Translations under genes and position numbers: made by a program
Assembly: GCA_021904315.1 (NCBI GenBank)
Contig: CM038918.1
Coordinates: forward strand, 4,479,349 to 4,543,348
Length of the DNA: 64,000 nucleotides
From: Sphagnum magellanicum
Lineage: Eukaryota > Streptophyta > Sphagnopsida > Sphagnales > Sphagnaceae
Direction of reading: 5' to 3'
In this document: positions 1-10,560 of the stretch, one piece after another
How the letters are laid out: every line of letters starts with the position of its first letter
How positions within the stretch are numbered: position 1 is the stretch's first letter
The notes under the pieces: generated by a model
The model's input: the letters and a program-made list of their open reading frames with translations, nothing else
Database searches by the model: none
What the model was told of the DNA's origin: nothing

Positions 1-726
1 TTGCAAAACTAAGCAAGTGTAATATAACAAAAGAATGATTCAACATGTGATCCATTGATAATAACATACGCCACGATATACAACATTTGAAATTGAACTG
101 GAACAATCCAAATATATTTTTACCACAAGTATAAGATACTTTACAAAACAACATAAATAACAAATACATCTTTCATTTTGTAAAATACCCATCCTAAAAC
201 TTCATTTTGTCTTATCCAATTAACATCACATTAACACAATATCATGCACATATATTCTTTTATCATCTTCATAGTTGATTGTCATTGTTGGTTTGTACCC
301 AAGTGGAAAAGATTTTAGTTATCATAGTAGAAATTCTTTAATCATGAAAACAAAGATTTGAAGTTAATTGACAACATGATTCACATGAAAGGGCATTAAA
401 TAATAAATTATAAATTAATTGCACACCCAATCACATATGCCAAACTTACCGATTTGCATTTGGGTCACCCAATCATATGTTAGTGTAACAAGACTATTAC
501 TAAGTTATTACTTTTTCATATCATTACTTTTGAACTTTTTGATTTGAGTTTTTGTCCTGATCAAAAACTTTTGAGCACCTTCTCAGAACACACATTTCCT
601 CTATTGACAGTTGAGTGGTTTTTCCATGCATGTGTAAGCTAAGAGCGCTACAACTTTACAATGCTCTAGGTGTTAGCTTAGTAGGCTGTAATCAACACTT
701 GTAAAATTGCAGCTGTTGCACTAAAA
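1..726. other. AT-rich flank downstream of HY2
   Basis: AT-rich DNA without a coding region I can support. The part next to position 727 lies just past the HY2 stop codon and probably holds its 3' untranslated region and poly(A) site, since HY2 is read leftward. I recognise no repeat or RNA gene here. Confidence 0.5.
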
Positions 727-3700
727 CTAAAGCACAGGATTGAAATGACCTGAACTGTCCCAAGGCCGTTGTGCATACGATCTTCCCAAAACACTCCGTT
801 GCTTGCTTATGCTGCCATCTGACATATTATACTCAGGAAAATAATCCAAAAACCCTTTTGTCCCTAATGTGTTCACCCCATTGAACATAAACTCAGATAT
901 ATACCTCTGCAAAAGAGCAAGACCAACAACACTCATGAGGCTAGAAAAGACATCATCATTCATGCTCCAAAAGAGGAAAAAGCCCACCTTTTAACAATTC
1001 CATTCTAGGCAACTCTGATCGAATTTAGCTTTCTCTGTCTGTGGAGATAGACTCATAACACTATACTTGATATAAAACACCAACTCACAGACTGCTTCCT
1101 ATAGTAGATATATCTATGGGATCCCAGAGGAAAATGCACGATGATATATTGAAGGTAACATGACAGTGAGTGTCGTCATAACCTTATGACAGTTGCGCAC
1201 AAAGTGTCAGACAAACACCTTTCATTAAAATAAGCGGTGAAAGTGAACTGCCATGACTACTCACTGACTCCAGCAGGTCCCAATAGTGGGTGTAGAGAAG
1301 TATCCTTCCAACAATATACACTGATGATTATAAATCTCAACCAGATCCTCAGTGGTTCAGATCCTCTTCATTGGACTGGGGTCACACAGTTGAAGATAGA
1401 ATGTTGGCCTCAAATTTAGAGCAGTTTAAGGCTCAGACTTGCTCACTAGGTACAATTGTATGGAACAAACAAAGTGTATCCTGTGTGTGCTATGTGGGAT
1501 GTACTGACCTCACATAATTGCTCCCCATAGAGTCGTGCAAGAATATTTCGCCCTGGATCCTACACCCATTCCCCAAAACCATGTTGCATTCCTTAGTATC
1601 AAACTGCAACAGAAAAACCTCATGCTGCACTACAAAGCAACTTTGGGTTCAGCCTAAACCCACAAAGCAGTTCAATATCTGGTACAGTTGAGGTAATGTG
1701 ACATGACCAACAAAAAGCTGCGCAGGTGCATGGGTAATGGTTCTCATCAGAGGACTTCCTGGCAGATTGGATGTCCTGATATAGTAAGGGAAACCTTGAG
1801 TCTGATCTGGTCACTAATCTATTTCTTTTATATTATGTGAGACCTACCTTCAAAGATTGAATCACTCAGAGTACTGTGATGAACCTACAAAGAAACAGAA
1901 CACTTCATGCAACCTTACTTATGAAGGATTCCTGTCATGGTTTTTAAGTATAATAGGGAGGTAACCTTGGTTGCACGCCACATTAAGTAGCGATGTTGAG
2001 CCTCTCGATTTTTTGAAATTTGTTCAGGATTGGTAGTTGGTTGAGCTATATCCACCATCTGTAACCAGGCCTGTTCCACCACCAACATCATTGGATTCAT
2101 TTATACTCCATTTAACATGAATCTGAACAGAAGTTTCTCACATTAAAATATGTAAAGATCTCCTTATCACCCATTGGATTACATGCAAAAATATATAGTT
2201 GCAAGAACTAACAGCAAGAAAGCCTCTCTGAATTTTGAAGTCTAGTCAATGTTCCACCTCCTCCATTTTCCACTCTTCACAGAAAACATCTTTCTAATGT
2301 AGTCTGACAGCTATATGGCTTGATGTGACATTCAGAGGTTATTACATTTCTTACATGTCAAGGTCCTCACTGCAAGAGAAAACTTCCCTCAGCTGCAGTA
2401 CTCTTCCTTGCACAACTCAAAATTTCCCATTACGAACAAGTGGGAAGAGTCTCAATGTCACAAATGACTTGAGGTTTTCAACAAAATTACAGTACTTGGG
2501 CTAATGCCAAGATCTGAGTAAATCTACAGCAATTCTACAGGGATGGGTATCAATGTCAAAGACAAACCTCAAGATAGTCTTGAAATGCAGGAAACACTTT
2601 GTTCTGGATGTCTTCTCTTTGGTGTGGCCTAGACCAAATCACAATTGGAGAAAAAAATTGAATTGACTCAGCAGTCAGCTTGTCACCCCATGGCAAAATC
2701 TGAATCCAAACACCCCAAACAAATCTGCTGGTGTCTCAATACTTCAACCCTATATTAATCATGTTCTGGTACAGAAGTGATGAAGAAAAAATGGATTGTC
2801 ATTGAGGAGGACACACTTTTGTTCTTAGATCAATAAGGAATCTGAAAATTTCCATTCATAAAGTCAGAAATTGGGTGTGAATAAATAAATCAATAGGCAA
2901 ACTAATTTAGTAGCAAGTGCATCTTTTCTGGCTACTTGAGCTGATCCACATTCTTGAAAAGAATTTCTCACCTGTGCATATTTGTTGGCCATCGGCAGAA
3001 GCTCTAAAAAGTATTTGTCTTTGTACTCTGGATTCTGCTCAATGTTGTAAAGTGGATTCAAATCCCTACAAGTACCCAAAAAAACATAAGCATAATGCCT
3101 GCACAGAAGCAAAAGCACAGCCAACTCCTGAAATACACTTCACACCAAGTGCTCAGAATCAAACCCACACAATCCTAGATGGCACATGAAGACCTTTAGT
3201 CCTCAGAACAAAGTTGACAATGACTTCAGTATTGAAGGCATAGACAGCAAACACAAACCAAAAAAATGTAGCAAAGAACATGGTCAAGTGGAAGGGAGAT
3301 GGGCGTGGATGTACAAAACAATAATATTTCTGCTTGCAGTTGAGACAAAATCAGTACAAAAGATGGGTAGATCATATTCAGGTCGAGCACAGATGGCCAG
3401 ATTTAGAACCTGCACCCTTCCCCATTCCCTGAAATCCTTATTCCAAACTATCTTTTTCTTCAGGTCTAACACTCTAACAATTAGCATGGACATGATTCCA
3501 TCAAACCACCAGAAATCCAATTGCTCAATCTTTGTTCTTCTTGTGTCCATGAATAAGCAAACAATATCACAAAGTGGGCAATTGTGTTTGATCTGGCAGA
3601 TTTTGTTTAGTCCATGTAGATGATTGGGTTTTGGGCAATGAAGGGCACAAGAGAGTAAAAGACACCTGCAAAGCATTTCCAGCATCGATACTTGCAGCAC

Positions 3701-4446
3701 GAAAAATCCGAATTTTAGCAGATTCATAAGCACAATTCTTGGTCAAAGATACACCATCCAGCGCAACCATGTTGCTGAACTCATCCTGCAACAAGAAAAG
3801 AAAACAGAAAACAAGAACAACAACCATTCGAGTTCTCAAAAGTCAAATGTGACAAAACAAGGAGAGGCAACTGTACCCATGAAACATCATGTTTCACAGT
3901 GACGTCCATCAATCATGCATCTTGTAATGATAAATCAGAAGGCAATCAGAATCCAATATTTTCCCTGTGGATTTTGCAACATTTTCCTATGATGGTGGTG
4001 CAGCATGTGGGTAATCTTTGTACCTGGATAGGCAATTTGGAAATCTCTTGAACATGCTGGTGCAGTTTCTCAACAGCGAAATCCAGAAAATCGTCATACA
4101 AGGCTTTGTTCTTGGCCCTCGTACAACTCAACTCTGCTCGCACTCCTCTGATTGCCTCCTCCAAATGCCAAGGATTATTACTCCTGCTCTTCTTGGCAGC
4201 TTGTAATCTCCGACTGCCGCAGAAACTCAACCCAAAAACAGAAACTCCCACTGTCACTTGCACCCGTCCCCATGATCTTTCCAATGGAAACAATGCAGAA
4301 AACCTCAAGCACTTTGGCAGCCCCAGTTTGCAGATAGCCAATTCTACCAAGCTAGTTCTGGATCCTAAACCTGCCTGACGGCTCTTGATTGCCCCTCTCG
4401 AAATGTGATAGCACTTCTGGCTCAAAGGGCAACTCAAAGTCTCCAT
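727..4446 (-). CDS. HY2: Phytochromobilin:ferredoxin oxidoreductase (phytochromobilin synthase), 8 exons
   Basis: Ferredoxin-dependent bilin reductase that makes the phytochrome chromophore from biliverdin in the plastid. Exons on the minus strand: 4446-4024, 3785-3666, 3409-3315, 3065-2972, 2699-2568, 2070-1966, 1559-1509 and 906-727. All junctions are GT/AG and in phase, giving 399 residues. The ATG at 4446 opens a basic, serine-rich leader of about 90 residues that looks like a transit peptide. The Arabidopsis enzyme is about 330 residues, so this leader is long. Family marks are PEYDLPIFCTDF (Asp about 201), ESIQFFSPIVIWSR, NREAQHRYLMWRA, DPGRN (Asp 324) and the C-terminal NGVNTLGTKGFLDYFPEY followed by RPWDSSG. 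The two Asp residues probably match the catalytic pair of the family, which is an inference from position. The gene is divergent from uL30m. A moss-type phycourobilin synthase (PUBS) is the main alternative; the C-terminus favours HY2. Confidence 0.94.
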
Positions 4447-5034
4447 TTCTCTCTGTCTGTCTCTCTTGTCTGTCCAGATGAGCTCTTGCTCTTTCCAGGG
4501 GGCACAGAGCTATGGCAAGTAGAGTGGTATGTCGATGATAGACTATAACATCATCAGTAGGAGCAGCAAAGAGCTTCTCCGAACCCGAATACTTTCCACC
4601 GCCTTGACGAACAAAATCTTACGTATACCTCCATGTGTAAGTTCCCACAACAGCAACATCCTCTCTTGCAACCAACCCAGCAGCTCTCATTCACGCACAG
4701 TTTTCGATGCAGAGTTCGCTCTCAACTGCCATACATGGCTAAGTACTGTGGCATTTGCGTCTTCTTCTTCTTCTGCGCTTGATCAGGCAACAAGAGCCGC
4801 CAGATACGCTGCAAATCTATGACCACGAAGCAGCTACCGACGAAAGCTTGAGGATTTTAGGGTTAGGGTGTGGAGCTCCAAACCCTAATGCTGACGACGG
4901 ACGTTTTGTGAGTTCTGATTCTGCTGTAGATCGTGTAGCACCTGGTCTTTCGTGAAGCGCATTACAGACGAACACCTGACTTCTGGGGTTTTTCGACGTC
5001 GTATTTTGACCAAAACGAAGAGTGAGGAGGGAGT
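4447..5034. promoter_or_regulatory. Shared divergent promoter of HY2 and uL30m
   Basis: The 588 bp between the two opposed start codons must carry both promoters and 5' leaders. The uL30m half is more GC-rich than the surrounding DNA. I see no convincing TATA box for either gene. The main recognisable signal is the telo-box palindrome at 4863-4888. Small open frames in this interval look fortuitous. Confidence 0.7.
4863..4888. promoter_or_regulatory. Telo-box palindrome
   Basis: A 26-bp inverted repeat in which 12 of 13 positions pair. The left half starts TTAGGGT, the right half ends ACCCTAA, and the centre is GAGCTC. A further TTTAGGG lies just upstream at 4856-4862. Telo boxes (AAACCCTAA) are known in promoters of plant ribosomal-protein and translation genes, which fits uL30m starting 147 bp downstream. 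The symmetry would allow binding in either orientation. Confidence 0.75.
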
Positions 5035-5557
5035 ATGGGCGGTGGGCAGGTACCAGCCTGGAGTTCTCGTCTCGTCATTCAGCTGGTTAGGGGGTTACCA
5101 GGAACACTGCGTGTGCACCGCGGCACGGTTGCAGCTCTTGGTCTTCGCAGACGGCATCAAACCGTGTTCCGTGAGAACAATCCGTCGATTCGTGGCATGA
5201 TCAACCAGGTTTGTGTTTTTTTTTTTTTGCTTCTGAAAAATTCCACTTTTGCTTTCTGTGGACATAGATAGTAGCATCGGTCTTTCTTCTTCTTCTTCTT
5301 CTTCGTCATCTTGTTCGCCTGTTGCTTCTTGCTTCGGCTAAGTTCCGGAAGGTGTTGAAGGTGGGGGATTGATTCCTTCCTTTTCCGAGAATCTGATACA
5401 GGGATCTTCGTTCTGGTGTTTTGACCCTTTCTTTCTGCAGGTGAAACGGCTTTTGTCAGTGGAAACCGAGGAGATGTACAACGCCCGAATCCAGGCAGAG
5501 GCGAAAAGAAAAGCCCTGAGGTTTCCACGCATCATCCAACATTCTCCACCTTCTTAA
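5035..5557 (+). CDS. Mitochondrial large-subunit ribosomal protein uL30m, 2 exons
   Basis: Small ribosomal protein of the L30/uL30 family, plant mitochondrial type. Exon 1 is 5035-5208 and exon 2 is 5441-5557, joined in phase through GT/AG sites, giving 96 residues. Exon 1 carries the L30 core (VIQLVRGLPGT, HRGTVAALGLRR, RGMINQ). Exon 2 starts VKRLLSVETEEMY and ends in a basic tail. The intron falls directly before the VKRL strand. The length suits the plant mitochondrial family, which lacks the long extension of cytosolic eL30 and uL30. There is no obvious cleavable presequence. It is transcribed away from HY2 behind a telo-box promoter. The downstream in-frame stop at 5555-5557 is clear. 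Confidence 0.9.
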
Positions 5558-7305
5558 GATAGTTTACTGGACCTGGTTAGCATGAGGAAGGGCTTAGTCT
5601 GGAGCCAAGGATGAAGAAGGGCTTATTATTCTGGAGCCGAGGAAGAAGATTGATGTTCCGATCAATGCATCTTCTTCTTGTGTCTGGTGCTCATGTGAGG
5701 GACGTGCAAATTATTCGGCAATCTATTTGTAAATTTGCTTGGCTGTGATTGCTTTAAGGACACTCTTGTCTCATGGATCTGTGTGTCTCTTTCTCTGTCC
5801 TTGAAGAATCTTGAATGGAGGCTCCAGCTTGCACATCAGAGAACTCAAGGAAGGGACCAAGTTTCTTTATTCTAGGGTTTCCGTTTTTATTGTAAAACGT
5901 GTGCTGTGGATACTAACCACACACTGGTAGATTGATTATATAGGACAATTGATGCTGCAATTACATAGACACATCTGCTGCAGCAAACACATCTGGCAAA
6001 GACTTTCTTATGCCACTGCACTAGCATTGCTTCAGTGTTGTCGCTAGGAGAACTCTTTGGTTATGGCTTCAACCCAAACTGTTGCAGCTTTGTCCTTGAT
6101 AGTGAAGCATGATCCTGGTTCTCATGAAGTTGGGATGAAGATGTCAAGGGATTGAATGTTGTGATTGGGGCTGGCTACAACAAGGTATGAATCTTTGAAC
6201 CTACAACTGGCTTTATTTTCTTGTATGTTGGCCATGTTTGGATTGAAGGGGTGAGTAACCGCCTAAGTATTGAGCTTGATTCTGTCTGATTGCAGCCAAT
6301 GTTAGGACTTTGTGGCAGGTCTGTGATGGAGTTGGGTGGACATTGATTGAAGTTATGAGAGGAGTGTTTTGAGATTATGTTTATGGTCGCCTTCCTGTTT
6401 GATGGGCTGTGATGTATTAGCTCAATCCTTGTTCTTGATGTCAAGTGGTGATTTGGAGAAGATCCTCTCATGATAATTGCAATGAATTCTAAGAAATTGA
6501 TTCATTCTGAATTTGGTGAAGGGAATTCTATGATGTGGAAGATTACCTTGATGCTGTAAGAAACCACTACTAAGACTCAACTCTCTCCATTAATCAAAGT
6601 GTCAATGCTTCTTTATGGAGCAAGGAAAGTGAGGGTGAAGATGGAACTCTAAATTCATTGAAGTGACAATGTGATTTTCACAATTGTGGTATGGTTTTCA
6701 GGTAGGATGTGTATGTGCACCTTGTATGTATGTAAAGTCCCAATTCACATGAACATGCCATTATGACAAGACAATATTGACATTGGCATCTGCTGAGTTC
6801 AATGCATGTGGACTCTATAACAAAGGCCTGGAGTGGGTACGAGGCTGATAGATTCATGTCAAATATTCTCAAACAATTTCTCTTTGTGCAATTCTAGACA
6901 AGGCCTAAGGGTGGCCATTTTTTCTAAAGCAATACAACTATCTTGCAACCTCCAAGTCCCGGGATGGGGATATAACTCCACAAAAGCAACCTTTTGGCAC
7001 ACAAACCTCAAATGTTAACAATACATACACTCACAAGAGGCTACAACATTTCCTGTTTATCAACAGGGATGGGTGAATCGTTTAATACTCTATGTTGAAT
7101 AATGAAAGAGGTGGAATAATCCTGTTCCAGGTAATGAGATGGTTCTCATAATAGTTCTGGAGCCTGACATCTCCATTCAGATGCACAGAGTTTGAAAGAA
7201 AATTCATTCTCTACAAAAGAGCTAAATGAGAGAGTTGAACTCTGTAGAAAAAGTGAGTGTATGATATGTGCAATAACCAGTATAATAAAGTTATCTGTAA
7301 ATTTA
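5558..7305. other. Intergenic DNA after uL30m
   Basis: The first few hundred bases are likely the uL30m 3' untranslated region. Beyond that I find only short open frames on both strands with no recognisable domain. No RNA gene or transposon end was identified. Confidence 0.4.
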
Positions 7306-7440
7306 CCTTGCCTTTGGGCCCTAGTTTGACCCTCTAATCCCTGTTCCATCCTCAATTCTAGTAATAAACCTATCAATGAAGTCACCCTGTCTTTGGGCCC
7401 TAGTTTGACCCTCTATCCCTGTTTCAGCCTGAATTCAAGT
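7306..7440. repeat. Imperfect 79-bp tandem duplication
   Basis: The segment beginning CTTTGGGCCCTAGTTTGACC at 7312 recurs at 7391, followed in both copies by a CTCTATCCCTGTT-like stretch. The second copy is shortened at its right end. This is a local duplication with no coding content. Confidence 0.7.
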
Positions 7441-8169
7441 GTAGATGTAAACTGAGGTAAATTGGGTACTGTTTCATGAAACTGGGTATCAGTTCAACAG
7501 ATTTGCAGCACCTTATTCTGCCCACTGTGAGGCTTGACTTAATGAGGAATATGAGCAGCAGTGAAGGTGCGGGCAGGTAAGGTAAATCCAAAACTGGGGG
7601 TGAAACTCCTGCAAGGACTAATTGTAATTGTGACTGTAGAGAGATTCCACTGTTCACCCTCAGGTTTGTAGGGTCAAGTGCTCTTTCAAATACATGCTAA
7701 TGAAGAAGAAGAAGAAAAACCCTGTAAATAAAAATCAAGGATGGGAAGCCATCTAGCAAAAGTACAAATCAAATGAGAACAAAAGTAAACACAACCCAAA
7801 GAAAAAACAAACGCAAACAATCAACAAAAATCAGGTAAAGACCCTATACAACAAGGACTCATGGCTACGAAATGACAATCAACAATAACAAAGAAGACCT
7901 AAGATGAAATAGCTCTCATCAACCACAAATCAGCTAGTGACAGAGGTGTATTATCTATGATGTGTGGAAGCGATTAAGAACCTTGACCAAGTGTAATAGC
8001 CCATTGAAGAATTGCTATGGCTTGTGCACGTTGTAGGACACGCGTTGTTGATAGTAAGAAACAAACATTGATGGGACTAAAGAAAATCACTGATGAAACA
8101 TGGTAATGGTCTATGCACATGCAGGCAAAAATGAATCAAAACCAAAATGAAAACACCCATATGTTTCAA
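7441..8169. other. Intergenic DNA, nothing recognised
   Basis: This stretch lies between the small duplication and the LINE remnant. It is A-rich, and I see no gene or repeat I can name. Confidence 0.4.
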
Positions 8170-10560
8170 TACCAAAGGGAATGAAGTCATCACCTGGTGC
8201 TTACTTAGCATATGATCGTGTCTTCTTTTGAGCAACCATCATTGTTGCATGTGTTGTTGTCATTGATGTTCATTGCAAAATATCTATGCAAGTTGGGTCA
8301 GTTATGATGACATCCATCAAGGTTCAAAAGTCATCTTTAATGATAAAGATATCCACTCGTCATTGGGTGTGGCAAGGGAAAAAGTGGGAGATTTCCATTG
8401 AATATGTGTTCCATTCTCCAAAACAATAGTTGCAACAGTATCCCGAAATGTATCATGGGCTGTTTGTATGTTCACTCTTTTAAAGGCACCGAAGCAAATG
8501 GGTATTTTGGTTGTCAAAGGTATGACCACATTGACATTGTGAAAAATGAATAATTAGAAGATGTGACAAGCCAAAACAAGTACGTAATGTTATAAGGAAG
8601 TGGGTTGAGATAAATAAAATGTAGGTGTGGTAGGACAAGTTAATAACCAAGCGCCTACCCTTGGACCCGCACATGAACGGAAACATGCTTGCATGATATC
8701 TGAAAGAACATTTACTAGAAGCGAAGTAATTTCCCACTCATATAAGTGATCCACCAAAAAAACTTGCACTTGGAGATAAGATTGTACCACTAAGTTCTCA
8801 AAAGGTGCAATTTGAGAGTGAACAATTTGGGGTAATAAGGCCTACGTATCTTGTAGCACCATCTGCAATGGGAAAGTGTAAGTTTCAACATGTGTTATTA
8901 CATCCAAAAGAATAGGGTGATCATCATGCTAGAAATGAGTAATAAATGCAAGAAAGATTAATGCCCAACATCCCAAGAATGCAAGGTAGCAATCCAAATT
9001 ACAAAAGGGAGGCTAAGCTTGCCCGAAGAAGCAGGAAAAATGGTTTGACAACAAGCTAGGTCATTGATAAAACCACCAAAAGATCCCACACTAAATAACT
9101 TTTCCAACATAATAATGGTACAAGTTCAAACTCAATGTAATGTTTCAAAATACCTAGAGATGGAAACATTATATGAGGTAAGTAGCTAGGGTGTTAAGCA
9201 TAACACAATGAGAGCATTGCAAAAACCGCCTAAGGATCTACAAACATAAGAAAATTAGATATTGTTTCAAGATCCTCATGAAAAACCTTAACTATAAAGG
9301 ATTCAATAAATGATCTAAATCCCATCAATGCACCCAAAATACAAAAATCCAAGTCAGGAATAAGAAAGTTAAGAAGAAATGATATAAAGTGGTCCAATCC
9401 CCTGTGGAGATTAAACCACACATTTCATTGACTGCATTGAAAACCTTAATGTTGAAAACTCCTCCTACAATTGTGAAAAACATGAACCACATTTGATGTA
9501 AGACCTATTATATGTGTATCATCAACCAATGAAAGGAAAACACGAATAAGGTGGGTTGTTGTTATAGGGCAAAGAACATGAAGGTGAACTGGGGCAAACA
9601 ATGTTCCTCCCAATGGGTCCCTTATCGTGTACTTGATTTTGATAAAATGACTATGAAATCCCCATGTTGGGAAACTTGTGAAAAATATAGTTGGGATGGG
9701 CATGCATAAAATCATCAAGCAAATGGGAAAAGTTTATCCAAATAACCGGGTGAAGATTGTAACTTCTAAAAAATGGCTGACCGTGACACCAAATTGAAGG
9801 CGTTATTAACATTCATTTATATCACCACCCAATTTAGGTGCAAATCTAACATCGCTCAAACACCATGGACCATTATTTCACACCCACCACGAGTCACTAC
9901 ACCAAGCTAATGAAGAATAAAATGTTTCATGGGAATATCCCTAAACCGAATAATGAGTGCGGGGGTAACTAGGTGATAGGTCACCTCACTGATCGTAATG
10001 GGACGTACATGCTTCCGAATTGTTTTTCCAATGTTAGGAGTCAAGATGTCGAAAATAAATGTGATACCGAAAGTGGAACATAACCTCAAGTAATTTGCCC
10101 ACATGCTTGGAAAAAGAGGTCGAAGCCACTCCTAAAATCATTTAAAACAAAATAGTTTTGTAAAAGTTCATACACCATACCCAAAGGGCCACTGGAGGAA
10201 AGATGTGGTGAACAAGCCAAGGAAAAAATAAGTGCCTTTTGATTTTAAATAACCTCCATTTTAGGATGGAAATCATTTACAAAAGGAGAGATATCAACCT
10301 CAGCAATTGGATGGAAAAGGTGAAGGACTCATGTGGTCTCATTAGATGGGGCTACAAATGTGTTTGGCGCATACTACTCGAACATACTCCCTTACATGAG
10401 TAAGAGCTTGTGCGTGACATAATCGTGTTGATGGAGGTGGGGTAGGATCTAGAGTCGACTCCAAACATTTGAAGGAAACTAAAATGTGTGTTCTAATAGT
10501 GTGCTCCTCATGTAATGCCTCCTAGTTGCCACCCATGTACCAATGCAAGTGATTGCAAGT
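8170..10560 (-). mobile_element. Degenerate LINE (non-LTR retrotransposon), copy 1
   Basis: Read on the minus strand, pieces of one reverse transcriptase protein appear in order. They are a GMVYE segment near 10.18 kb, RPITISE near 10.0 kb, a WVV..NAFN..SR catalytic block near 9.8 kb, DDTHIIG (the YADD equivalent) near 9.53 kb, and LGALMGF near 9.33 kb. A C-terminal zinc-knuckle-like CQCG...D...H..RC occurs near 8.55 kb, followed by AHDTFRD and HIQWK. The order and spacing match the second copy at 61.5-64.0 kb. Many stops and frameshifts break it, so it is dead. The 5' end and poly(A) tail could not be placed, so the borders are approximate. Confidence 0.8.

Noticed and set aside
4018-4378. 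Plus-strand open frames opposite HY2 exon 1
   Set aside because: They are shadows of the HY2 exon on the other strand and show no domain.
4529-4955. Open frames between HY2 and uL30m
   Set aside because: They lie in the shared promoter, show no recognisable family and would conflict with the leaders of both genes.
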